Source: Streptomyces sp. NRRL F-4489
GTDB taxonomy: Bacteria; Actinomycetota; Actinomycetes; Streptomycetales; Streptomycetaceae
Length of the DNA stretch: 64,000 bases
NCBI RefSeq assembly: GCF_001509485.1
Contig: NZ_LLZI01000265.1
Coordinates: forward strand, 1-64,000
Reading direction: 5' to 3'
This document shows, piece by piece, positions 17,698 through 24,835 of the stretch. The first letter of the stretch is position 1. Every line of letters starts with the position of its first letter. Both the position numbers and the translations under genes were made by a program. The notes below the pieces were generated by a model, which was not told the DNA's origin, did not search any database, and saw only the letters and a program-made list of their open reading frames with translations.

Positions 17698-17739
17698 CGG
17701 CCCGGCGGGCAGTCGTCAGCGGACTGCCGGCAGGGCCGT
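17697..17739. terminator. Terminator hairpin between convergent genes
   Basis: ACGGCCC (17697-17703) pairs with 17733-17739 and GGCAGTC (17708-17714) with 17722-17728, giving a two-part stem after the DUF5995 gene. The remaining sequence to 17851 is GC-rich without other clear signals. Confidence 0.6.
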
Positions 17740-17851
17740 GGACGGGCCGTCGGAAGAGTCGCGGACGGGCCGTCAGGGGCCCGTCGGGCGGGCCCGTTTC
17801 AGGCGGGGGCAGGGACCGGGCGGTCGGCCCGGGTCACGCCCCCGCCGCGTG

Positions 17852-19492
17852 TCAGGACGCCGGGTTGCGCCGCCCGCCGCGCCGGGCGGAACCACGGCTT
17901 CCGGCGCCGCCGGTGCCCGCGGCACCGGTCGCGGGCCGCCCGCCTCCCGTACGGCGGGCTCCGCCGCGGGCGCCGGACCCGGACGCGCCACCGGCCGCCG
18001 CGGCCCCGGCCGCGCCGCTCCGGCCGGTACCCCGGCGCTCCGCGCCGCGCCGCTCGGACCCGCCGGTCGCGGCGGTGGCCGCCGTGGCGCCGCCGGGCTT
18101 CCGGCGCCGCCGCGCGGGCCGGCCGCCGGTCCGCCCGCCCGGCTCCGCGCCGTTCGCCCGGCCCGGCCGGGACGCCGCCTGCGCCGCCGGCTGCGGGACC
18201 TCGATGGTGACGGCCACACCGGACGGCTCGCGCGCGCCGGTGAGGGTGGCCAGTTCCACGTCGTTCGAGGTCACCCGGGCCGTACGGGGCCGGATGCCGG
18301 CGTGCGACATGAGCCGGGTGACCTCCCGCTTCTGGTCGGGCAGGACCAGGGTGACCACGCTGCCGGAGCCGCCGGCGCGGGCCGTGCGGCCGCCCCGGTG
18401 GAGGTAGTCCTTGTGGTCGGTGGGCGGGTCGACGTTGACGACCAGATCGAGGTCGTCGACGTGGATGCCCCGGGCCGCGACGTTGGTGGCGACCAGCGCG
18501 GTGACGTGGCCGTTCCGGAACTGCTCCAGGGTGCGGTTGCGCTGCGGCTGGGAGCGGCCGCCGTGCAGGGCCGCCGCCCGGACGCCGACCGCGAGCAGCC
18601 GCTTGGCGAGCCGGTCGGCGGAGCGCTTGGTGTCGAGGAAGAGGATGACCCGGCCGTCACGGGCCGCGATGCGGGTGGTGACGGCCTTCTTGTCGGTCTC
18701 GTCCATGACGTGGAAGACGTGGTGCTCCATCGTGGACACCGCGCCCGCCGCCGGGTCCACGGAGTGCACCACGGGGTCGGTCAGGAAGCGCTGCACCAGG
18801 CGGTCGATGGTGGCGTCCAGGGTGGCCGAGAAGAGCATCCGCTGCCCGTCCGGGCGGACCCGCTGGACCAGCTTGGTGATCTGCGGCAGAAAGCCCATAT
18901 CGGCCATCTGGTCCGCTTCGTCCAGGACGGTGATCGAGACCTCGTCGAGCCGGCAGTCGCCGCGGTCCACGAGGTCGTTGAGGCGGCCGGGCGTCGCCAC
19001 GACGACCTCGGCGCCGCGCCGCAGCGCACCGGCCTGGCGGCTCAGGGACAGCCCGCCGACCACGGTCGTCAGCCGGAGGTTCACGGCCGTCGCGTAGGGG
19101 GTGAGCGCGTCCGTCACCTGCTGGGCGAGCTCACGGGTGGGCACCAGGACGAGCGCGAGCGGCGCCTTGGACTCGGCCCGCTGCCCGGCCGTACGGGCCA
19201 GCAGCGCCAGGCCGAACGCCAGGGTCTTGCCGGAGCCGGTGCGGCCCCGGCCGAGCAGGTCCCGGCCGGCCAGCGAGTTGGGCAGCGTGGCGGCCTGGAT
19301 CGGGAAGGGGGTGGTCACGCCCTGGGCGGCGAGGGTGGACAGCAGCCCGGCGGGCAGCGCCATATCGGCGAAGTCCTCGACGGCGGGCAGGGCGGGCGTG
19401 GTGCTCTCGGGCAGCCGGAATTCCCTCGGCGACGAGGTGGACGGCGCGGGCGACGCGGGGCGCCGGCTCGATTTCTGGGGCCTTCGGGTCAT
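17852..19492 (-). CDS. DEAD-box RNA helicase with a basic low-complexity tail
   Basis: The 546-residue protein has every DEAD-box landmark: Q motif with FPIQAATLP, motif I GRTGSGKT near residue 85, PTRELAQQ, motif II VLDEADQM, motif III SAT, then ALHGGRSQPQRNR and HRGGRTARAGG in the second RecA domain. After about residue 420 the sequence becomes Arg/Gly/Ala-rich (RRGG-like patterns), as in RNA-binding tails of cold-adapted helicases. It unwinds structured RNA, for instance in ribosome assembly or cold adaptation. The start ATG (19490-19492) follows AGGAAGG. It lies downstream of a cold-shock protein gene on the same strand, with a strong hairpin between them. Confidence 0.92.
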   Translation of the reverse strand: MTRRPQKSSRRPASPAPSTSSPREFRLPESTTPALPAVEDFADMALPAGLLSTLAAQGVTTPFPIQAATLPNSLAGRDLLGRGRTGSGKTLAFGLALLARTAGQRAESKAPLALVLVPTRELAQQVTDALTPYATAVNLRLTTVVGGLSLSRQAGALRRGAEVVVATPGRLNDLVDRGDCRLDEVSITVLDEADQMADMGFLPQITKLVQRVRPDGQRMLFSATLDATIDRLVQRFLTDPVVHSVDPAAGAVSTMEHHVFHVMDETDKKAVTTRIAARDGRVILFLDTKRSADRLAKRLLAVGVRAAALHGGRSQPQRNRTLEQFRNGHVTALVATNVAARGIHVDDLDLVVNVDPPTDHKDYLHRGGRTARAGGSGSVVTLVLPDQKREVTRLMSHAGIRPRTARVTSNDVELATLTGAREPSGVAVTIEVPQPAAQAASRPGRANGAEPGGRTGGRPARRRRKPGGATAATAATGGSERRGAERRGTGRSGAAGAAAAGGASGSGARGGARRTGGGRPATGAAGTGGAGSRGSARRGGRRNPAS

Positions 19493-19522
19493 ACAGTGGT
19501 CTGCCTTCCTGGCACAGCGCAA

Positions 19523-19557
19523 ACCGGGGTCCGCACCATGGCAGTGCGAACCCCGGT
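19523..19557 (-). terminator. Hairpin between the cold-shock gene and the helicase gene
   Basis: A 14-bp stem with one mismatch (19523-19536 with 19544-19557) and a 7-base loop lies 22 bases after the cold-shock gene stop and about 30 bases before the helicase start. It may end most transcripts from the cold-shock gene and let a fraction read through, or be an RNA stability element. No long U-tract follows. Confidence 0.5.
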
Positions 19558-19579
19558 GAGCGGGTGAAGCATCCGGCGA

Positions 19580-19783
19580 TCAGACGAGGACGATGTTCTC
19601 CGCCTGGGGACCCTTCGGGCCCTGCGTGACGTCGAAGGAGACCTGCTGGCCCTCCTGCAGCTCACGGAAGCCCTGGGCCTGGATGTTCGAGTAGTGGGCG
19701 AAGACGTCCGGGCCGCCGCCGTCCTGCTGGATGAAGCCGAAACCCTTTTCGGCGTTGAACCACTTCACGGTTCCCTGTGCCAT
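19580..19783 (-). CDS. Cold-shock domain protein (CspA family)
   Basis: This 67-residue single-domain protein binds single-stranded RNA/DNA as an RNA chaperone. Both RNA-binding motifs are intact: RNP1 KGFGFIQQ near residue 14 and RNP2 VFAHYSNI near residue 28. It starts [26 protein letters not shown] precedes the ATG. The leader is long for Streptomyces (about 80 bases from the predicted promoter). Streptomyces genomes carry several such genes, so I give no number. Confidence 0.96.
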   Translation of the reverse strand: MAQGTVKWFNAEKGFGFIQQDGGGPDVFAHYSNIQAQGFRELQEGQQVSFDVTQGPKGPQAENIVLV

Positions 19784-19901
19784 GTCAATCTCCTTCTGAT
19801 AGGCAGAGGCCCCATCCGGAGATGCCGGAAAAACAAATAATGCGCCCGAACAGAAACATTCCCGTCAGGCGCACATAGGTTCATGGGTACCACAACTGCA
19901 A
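19784..19901 (-). promoter_or_regulatory. Leader and candidate promoter of the cold-shock gene
   Basis: On the minus strand TTGCAG (19896-19901) and TATGTG (19872-19877) are 18 bases apart, giving a start near 19865 and an 80-base leader. The leader is unusually A/T-rich for this genome just before the gene (TTATTTGTTTTTCC), which may matter for cold translation. Confidence 0.4.
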
Positions 19902-20033
19902 CTCCGCCACCCTAACACGCCCGGTCGGCCATCCCGCCATCCACGAGCTGCCCGCAACCCGTACGAGGGGTCCGCGGCACCACCCGGGCCGCGTTCCCCC
20001 AGACCCGCCCGGCGCGATCCTAAAGTCCAGGTC

Positions 20034-20966
20034 ATGACGCTACGACTGGGTCTGGGACTGCCCCAGATGCCGCAGTACGACCCCGCGCGCGATGTGGCGT
20101 ATGTCGCACGCGCCGCGGAGGAGACCGGGTTCGACAGTGTGTGGGTCTTCGAGCGGACGGTGTTCCCGCGCGAGCCCCTGGAGGGCCTCTACCGCATGCC
20201 GGGCGTGCCCTGGCCCGACTTCTACCGCCACTGCGCCGACCCGCTGGTCGTCCTCGCGCTGGCCGCCGCGGTCACCGACCGGGTCCGGCTGGGCAGCAGT
20301 GTGCTGGTCTCCGGGCTGCACGCGCCGTTCCCGCTGGCCCGGACGCTGGCGACGCTGGACGCGGCGGCCGGCGGGCGGGTGGTGGCCGGACTGGGCACCG
20401 GCTGGTCGCGGGACGAGTACCGGGCCGCCGGGGTCACCGCGTACGCCGACCGCGGCGCGCAGCTGGACGAGGTGCTGGACGTCTGCGCGGCGGTGTGGGG
20501 GCCCGACCCGGTGGCGTACCGGGGCCGGTGGACCGAGATCGCGCCGGCCGCGGTGGGCCCCAAGCCGGCCCGGCCGATCCCGGTGTATCTGGCGGCGGCC
20601 GGCGAGCGGGCGCTGGACCGGGTGGCCCGGCGCGCCGACGGCTGGCTGCCGGCGCATCTCACGGGGCCCCAACTGGCTTCCACACTGGGGAAGTTGACCG
20701 AGGCGGCGGAGCGGCACGGGCGGGCCGCCGGGGACCTCGATGTCTCGCTGCGGGCCGCGATCGAGCTGACCGAAGCGCCGCTGCCGGAGGCCGGGCGCCA
20801 CCCGTACTCCGGCAGCTGCGAGCAGGTGCTGGCGGATCTGGCCGGGGCGGCCCAGGCCGGTGCCCGGGAGGTGCTGCTGGATCTGCAGACGCACTGCCGG
20901 GACGGCAAGGAGCTGGCCGACCGGGCCGCCGAGCTGTACGGGCGGATCCGGTCGGCCGGGCTGTAG
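20034..20966 (+). CDS. LLM-class flavin/F420-dependent oxidoreductase
   Basis: The 310-residue protein has the bacterial luciferase-like (LLM) TIM-barrel pattern: LRLGLGLPQMPQYD at the N-terminus, VAYVARAAEETGFDSVWVFE, RVRLGSSVLVSGLHAPFPLARTLATLD in short blocks, then RVVAGLGTGWSRDEYRAAG near residue 120. LARTLATLDAAAGGR is typical of actinobacterial enzymes using F420 or FMN. The substrate is unknown. TAAAGT (20021-20026) ends seven bases before the ATG and there is no Shine-Dalgarno, so the mRNA is probably leaderless. It converges on davB, separated by a terminator. Confidence 0.85.
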   Translation: MTLRLGLGLPQMPQYDPARDVAYVARAAEETGFDSVWVFERTVFPREPLEGLYRMPGVPWPDFYRHCADPLVVLALAAAVTDRVRLGSSVLVSGLHAPFPLARTLATLDAAAGGRVVAGLGTGWSRDEYRAAGVTAYADRGAQLDEVLDVCAAVWGPDPVAYRGRWTEIAPAAVGPKPARPIPVYLAAAGERALDRVARRADGWLPAHLTGPQLASTLGKLTEAAERHGRAAGDLDVSLRAAIELTEAPLPEAGRHPYSGSCEQVLADLAGAAQAGAREVLLDLQTHCRDGKELADRAAELYGRIRSAGL

Positions 20967-20971
20967 GGCGT

Positions 20972-20991
20972 CCCCGGGCCGTGGCCCGGGG
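20972..20991. terminator. Terminator between LLM oxidoreductase and davB
   Basis: CCCCGGGCC (20972-20980) pairs perfectly with GGCCCGGGG (20983-20991) across a very tight loop. It lies between converging genes. Confidence 0.6.
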
Positions 20992-20997
20992 CCGGGA

Positions 20998-22689
20998 TCA
21001 GTCCTCGGGGAGCTCCACGGGGGCGATCTCCTCGTAGACGTCGCCGGGGCCGGGGTTGGCCGCGTCGGTGCCGCCGCCGAAGTGGTGCATCACGCCCCAC
21101 ACCGCGTTCAGCGCGGTCTGGATGGCGCCCTCGGCCCAGCCCGCCGTCCAGGAGATGTCGTCCCCGGCGAGGAAGATGCCGCGCTTGTCCTCGGGGAGCA
21201 GGTCCTGCATGAAGTGGGTGAACAGGCGCCGCTGGTAGCGGTAGTGGCCGGGCAGGTTGGCCTTGAACGCGCCCATGAAGTAGGGCTCGTTCTCCCAGGA
21301 CACGGTCACCGGGTTGCCGATGATGTGCTTCCGGATGTCGACCTTCGGGTAGATCTCGCCGAGCGACTTGAGCATGACCTCCATGCGCTCGTTCGCCGAC
21401 AGCGGCAGCCACTTCAGGCTGTCGTCGCACCAGGTGTAGGAGAGGCAGATGACGGCCGGCTGGTCCGGGCCGTTGTCCAGGAGGTAGGTACCGCGCGTCA
21501 TCCGGTCGGTGAGCGTCATCGACATGACGTCCCGGCCGGTCTCCTCGTCCTTGTCCAGCCAGAAGGGCCGGTCCACGGGGACGAAGAGCTTGGAGCTCTC
21601 CATGTAGTGGGTGCGCTCGATCGCCGTCCAGTGGTCGATCGGGAACAGCTCGTCGTCGCAGGCGATCTTCGACAGCAGCATCCAGGACTGGGCGGTGAAG
21701 ACGACCGCCTGGTACGAGCGGATGTCGCCGGAGGCGTCGGTGACGGTGATGCGGTTGCCGGCGGTGCGGTGCAGCCGGGTCACGGCCGGGCGGGGCGCGC
21801 CGCCGTGCAGCGACGACAGCGAGGTGCCCTGGGCCCAGTGCACGATCTTCTCCGGCTCGCGCTCCCACAGGCGCAGCGGGAGCTGCTGGGAGCCGCCGAC
21901 GATGCCGCGGTGGTGGTCGTCGGCCTCGGTGTAGACGACCCGGAGGATCTCCAGGATGGAGTTGGGGAAGTCGGTGTCCCAGCCGCCGGTGCCGAAGCCG
22001 ACCTGGCCGAAGATCTCGCGGTGCCGGAAGGACTTGAACGCCTCGGAGTCGCAGAGGAAGCCGTAGAAGGTCTGGTTGTCGAGCTTCTCGACGAGCTTGG
22101 CCCAGATCTCGCGGATGCGCGGCACATCGCGCTCGCGCATCGCCTGGTTCATGTCGGAGAAGTCGGCGCCCTCGTCGAGGCACTTGTTCCACGCCTCGGC
22201 GACGTCCCGGTAGACCTGGGGCAGGTCGGCGATGGTCTCGGCGTAGTGCGACTCGCCCTTGAGGTCCACGACGGTCGAGGGGGTGGACTCGGCCAGCGGG
22301 TTGGGGAACGGCCTGGTCTCAAGGCCCACCAGGTCGATGTAGTGCTGGAGGGCGGTGGAGGACGGCGGGAAGCGCATCGCGCCCAGCTCGCAGTTGAGCG
22401 ACTCGTCGCAGCCGTCGAAGCCGACGGTGCGCAGCCGGCCGCCGATCTGGTCCGCCTCGTAGACGACGGGCTTGAGGCCCATCTTCATCAGCTCGTAGGC
22501 GGTGACGATGCCGGAGAGGCCGCCGCCGACGATGGCGACCTCGGTGCCGTGCTCGGTCGCCGGTATCTGGCCGAGGCCCGCGGGGTGCGCCAGGTAGTCG
22601 TCGTACGCGTAGGGGAAGTCCGGGCCGAACATGGTGATCGGCGGCTGCGCGTCGGTGTGCTGGGCGGCGGTGGGCACCGTGGACGTCAT
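20998..22689 (-). CDS. davB: Flavin amine oxidase, probable L-lysine 2-monooxygenase
   Basis: The 563-residue protein has an FAD-binding dinucleotide motif EVAIVGGGLSGIVTAYELM near residue 49 and the amine-oxidase signature RLRTVGFDGCDESLNCELGAMRFP in short blocks. From memory it matches Pseudomonas DavB over most of its length: PITMFGPDFPYAYDDYLAHP, MKMGLKPVVYEA, the block GQVGFGTGGWDTDFPNS, and GIFLAGDDISWTAGWAEGA near the C-terminus. DavB converts L-lysine and O2 to 5-aminovaleramide, CO2 and water. The nitrilase-type amidase upstream would take the next step, supporting the call. AAGGAG precedes the ATG by ten bases. A tryptophan or other amino-acid 2-monooxygenase remains possible. Confidence 0.8.
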   Translation of the reverse strand: MTSTVPTAAQHTDAQPPITMFGPDFPYAYDDYLAHPAGLGQIPATEHGTEVAIVGGGLSGIVTAYELMKMGLKPVVYEADQIGGRLRTVGFDGCDESLNCELGAMRFPPSSTALQHYIDLVGLETRPFPNPLAESTPSTVVDLKGESHYAETIADLPQVYRDVAEAWNKCLDEGADFSDMNQAMRERDVPRIREIWAKLVEKLDNQTFYGFLCDSEAFKSFRHREIFGQVGFGTGGWDTDFPNSILEILRVVYTEADDHHRGIVGGSQQLPLRLWEREPEKIVHWAQGTSLSSLHGGAPRPAVTRLHRTAGNRITVTDASGDIRSYQAVVFTAQSWMLLSKIACDDELFPIDHWTAIERTHYMESSKLFVPVDRPFWLDKDEETGRDVMSMTLTDRMTRGTYLLDNGPDQPAVICLSYTWCDDSLKWLPLSANERMEVMLKSLGEIYPKVDIRKHIIGNPVTVSWENEPYFMGAFKANLPGHYRYQRRLFTHFMQDLLPEDKRGIFLAGDDISWTAGWAEGAIQTALNAVWGVMHHFGGGTDAANPGPGDVYEEIAPVELPED

Positions 22690-22795
22690 CGGGGCGGACT
22701 CCTTGCGGGCAGGGGGTGCGGGTGGGGCTTATCGGGGCGTAACGGGCGGGGGCGGGCGTGCGGGGGCCCGCCGGGCTGCGGCGCCCGTCGCGCCG

Positions 22796-22834
22796 GGTCA
22801 GGTCAGGTCAGGTCAGGTCGTCAGGTCACGTCAG
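22796..22834. repeat. Pentanucleotide repeat (GGTCA)n at the davA stop
   Basis: GGTCA occurs four times in a row from 22797, then continues with imperfect copies to about 22834. The davA stop codon (22826-22828) lies inside the repeat. The rest of the 136-base davA-davB gap is GC-rich and holds the davB ribosome-binding site. Confidence 0.85.
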
Positions 22835-23632
22835 GCCGGCGTAGAGCTCGGGCCGCCGGTCGCGGAGGTAGGGGTTGTTCTCCCGCGCCTCGGCGAGGAA
22901 GGCCGGGTCGACGGCGGCCTGCACCAGCTGCTCGGCGCGTCCGGCGCGGGCGCGGACCACCCCGTCCGGGCCGGCCAGGCAGCTGAGCCCGACGAACTCG
23001 AACTCGCCTTCCGCGCCGACCCTGTTGACGTACGCGACGTACATCTGGTTCTCGAAGGCGCGGACCGGGATCACCTGCTCCGGCACGATCTGGAACGGGT
23101 GCATCTGCGCGGTGGGGACCAGCAGCAGGTCGGTGCCGGCCAGCGCGTGCGCCCGGACGTTCTCCGGGAACTCCACGTCGTAGCAGATCAGCAGGCCGAT
23201 GCGGATCCCGTCCAGCTCGGCCTGGACGACCGGCTGGTCGCCCGGGGTGAACCACTCGCGCTCGAAGCAGCCGAAGAGGTGGGTCTTGCGGTAGTTCGCC
23301 AGCGCGATGCCGTCGGGGCCGATGAGCTGGGCGGAGTTGTACACCGTGCCGTGCCGCTCGGGGGCGCGCTCGGGGTAGCCGTAGAGGATCGCCAGGCCGT
23401 GTGCGGTGGCGATCTCGGCGATGGCGCGGGCGCTGGGGCCGTCGGCGGGCTCGGCGAGGCGGTGCACATCGGCGCCGATGGCGTAGCCGGTGAGGAACAG
23501 CTCGGGGCAGACCAGCAGCCGGGCGCCGGTGGCGGCCGCGTCGCGGGCCGCCGCGGCGAGCAGGTCCAGATTGTGCGCGACGTCGCCGGGCCGTCCCGAA
23601 CTCTGGAGCAGGGCGGTGTGCAGCGGCGGCAT
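22826..23632 (-). CDS. davA: Carbon-nitrogen hydrolase, probable 5-aminovaleramidase
   Basis: The 268-residue protein belongs to the nitrilase superfamily, with the Glu-Lys-Cys triad in CPELFLTGY (near residue 42), YRKTHLFG (near 110) and LICYDVEFPE (near 143). Such amidases cleave a C-N bond in a cytosolic oligomer. Next to a DavB-like monooxygenase the best reading is DavA, which hydrolyses 5-aminovaleramide to 5-aminovalerate and ammonia. The start is placed at the ATG (23630-23632) opening MPPLHTALLQSS; the 13 upstream residues are Arg/His-rich and unlikely. It is the first gene of the davA-davB operon, behind a triple-repeat control region. Confidence 0.78.
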   Translation of the reverse strand: MPPLHTALLQSSGRPGDVAHNLDLLAAAARDAAATGARLLVCPELFLTGYAIGADVHRLAEPADGPSARAIAEIATAHGLAILYGYPERAPERHGTVYNSAQLIGPDGIALANYRKTHLFGCFEREWFTPGDQPVVQAELDGIRIGLLICYDVEFPENVRAHALAGTDLLLVPTAQMHPFQIVPEQVIPVRAFENQMYVAYVNRVGAEGEFEFVGLSCLAGPDGVVRARAGRAEQLVQAAVDPAFLAEARENNPYLRDRRPELYAGLT

Positions 23633-23673
23633 GGGACCCCTCGGGCGGTGGCGGTGACGGGTGGAACGCAATG

Positions 23674-23703
23674 ACGGTACGGTTCGCGGGCGATTCCGGA
23701 CAA
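23674..23703 (-). promoter_or_regulatory. Predicted promoter of davA-davB
   Basis: On the minus strand TTGTCC (23698-23703) and TACCGT (23674-23679) are 18 bases apart. The predicted start is near 23667, 35 bases before the davA ATG. The triple-repeat array begins nine bases upstream of the -35. Confidence 0.5.
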
Positions 23704-23711
23704 GGCGCCTC

Positions 23712-23772
23712 CGTTGCGTGCCGAGGGACGATTCGTTGCGCGTTCAAGGGCCTTGGCGGCGAATCGTTGCGC
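23712..23772. promoter_or_regulatory. Three direct repeats upstream of davA, probable regulator array
   Basis: TTGCG begins at 23714, 23736 and 23767, each within CGTTGCG(T/C), spaced 22 and 31 bases, about two and three helical turns. Around each the sequence is similar (GATTCGTTGCGCG, GAATCGTTGCGCG). Centres fall near -49, -71 and -102 from the predicted start, an activator-like placement. An array with the same geometry precedes the permease-lrp operon. Confidence 0.6.
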
Positions 23773-23866
23773 GGGCCATCCGTGCCGGTCGGGCCGGGGG
23801 TGCCGGAGTGACCCGGGCCACTGCGGGAGGGCGCCGCGGAGTGATGTGCGCCACTGCCGCGGGTGT
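23773..23866. other. Short gap between the davA control array and the LysR gene
   Basis: GC-rich sequence between the array and the 3' end of the LysR-type gene. I see no reading frame, hairpin or repeat of note. Confidence 0.4.
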
Positions 23867-24781
23867 TCAGGCCACCGCGGCGGCTACCGTCTCGCGGACC
23901 ACCTCGCGCAGCCAGACATGGCCCGGGTCGGCCTCCTGCCGGGGGTGCCAGGCCATCGCCATCGGCATCTCCGGCAGGTCGAGCGGGATCGGCAGGGTGC
24001 GCAGGCCCAGGGCGCGGATGAGCGGCGCGGCCGTGCGCTCGGGGGCCATGCCGACCGCGTCGCTGTCCCGGACCATCGCCAGCTCGGCGGCGAGCGTCGG
24101 CACCGTCGCGATCACCCGGCGGCGCAGGCCCCGTTCGGCGAGCGCGGCGTCGATCGGCCCGGTCAGCCGGCCGCGCCGGGAGAAGCCGACGTGCGGCGCG
24201 GCGGCGTACCGGCGCACGGTGAGGGTGCCCGAGGCCAGCGGATGCCCCTCCCGGACGACCGCGACCGGGCGGTCGTCGAAGAGCCGCTCGGTACGGATCT
24301 CCGGCTGGGTGCTGCCGATGACGCCCAGTTCCAGATCGGCCGCGCCGTCCCGCAGCAGCGGCAGGTCGACATGGCTCTCGCCGAGGAAGCGCAGCACGAC
24401 GCCCGGCGCCTGGCGGGCGACCCGGGCCAGCAGCGCCGGCGCCAGGGCGGTGACGAAGAGATCGCCGGCGCTCAGCGCGAAGACCCTGGTCAGCCGGGCC
24501 GGGTCGGCGGGCGCGGCCGGGGTCAGGACCCCGTGCGCGGCCTCGACCAGCCGCCGGACCTCGGCCCGGATCTCCAGGGCGCGAGGGGTGGGGACCATAT
24601 GGCGGCCGGCCCGCACCAGTACCGGGTCGCCGATGGTGCGCCGGATCCGGCCCAGCGCCCGGCTCATGGCGGGGCCGGAGAGCCCGAGCCGGTCGGCGGC
24701 CGCGGTCACGCTCTCCTCTTCGAGCAGGGCGTCGAGCGCGGTGAGGAGGTTGAGGTCGATGTTTGCGTTTCGCGCAATCAT
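23867..24781 (-). CDS. LysR-family transcriptional regulator
   Basis: The 304-residue protein has an N-terminal winged helix (DLNLLTALDALLEEESVTAAADRLGLSGPAMSRALGRIRR in blocks, residues 8-48) followed by a periplasmic-binding-like sensor domain. The overall pattern resembles the NodD/PcpR-type branch, where the regulator often controls a divergent gene. The start at 24781 is preferred because AAGGTG lies eight bases upstream; a second ATG at 24799 would add six residues. It is divergent from a DHA2-type MFS pump, and a dyad lies between the two starts, so the pump is its likely target. It may also act on davA downstream. Confidence 0.88.
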   Translation of the reverse strand: MIARNANIDLNLLTALDALLEEESVTAAADRLGLSGPAMSRALGRIRRTIGDPVLVRAGRHMVPTPRALEIRAEVRRLVEAAHGVLTPAAPADPARLTRVFALSAGDLFVTALAPALLARVARQAPGVVLRFLGESHVDLPLLRDGAADLELGVIGSTQPEIRTERLFDDRPVAVVREGHPLASGTLTVRRYAAAPHVGFSRRGRLTGPIDAALAERGLRRRVIATVPTLAAELAMVRDSDAVGMAPERTAAPLIRALGLRTLPIPLDLPEMPMAMAWHPRQEADPGHVWLREVVRETVAAAVA

Positions 24782-24799
24782 GCAGTGCACACCTTGCAT
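24780..24799. promoter_or_regulatory. Dyad ATGCA-N10-TGCAT, candidate LysR operator
   Basis: A perfect inverted repeat covers the start region of the LysR gene and ends directly at the -35 of the divergent MFS gene. A second dyad, TTGCG-N5-CGCAA, lies at 24763-24777 inside the first LysR codons. Confidence 0.5.
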
Positions 24800-24828
24800 T
24801 TGAGATCAACTGAACGGGACTCTAGCGT
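24800..24828 (+). promoter_or_regulatory. Predicted leaderless promoter of the MFS gene
   Basis: TTGAGA (24800-24805) and TAGCGT (24823-24828) are 17 bases apart. The -10 ends seven bases before the ATG, so transcription should start at or next to the A of the start codon; no Shine-Dalgarno is present. Confidence 0.55.
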
Positions 24829-24835
24829 CCCGGCC

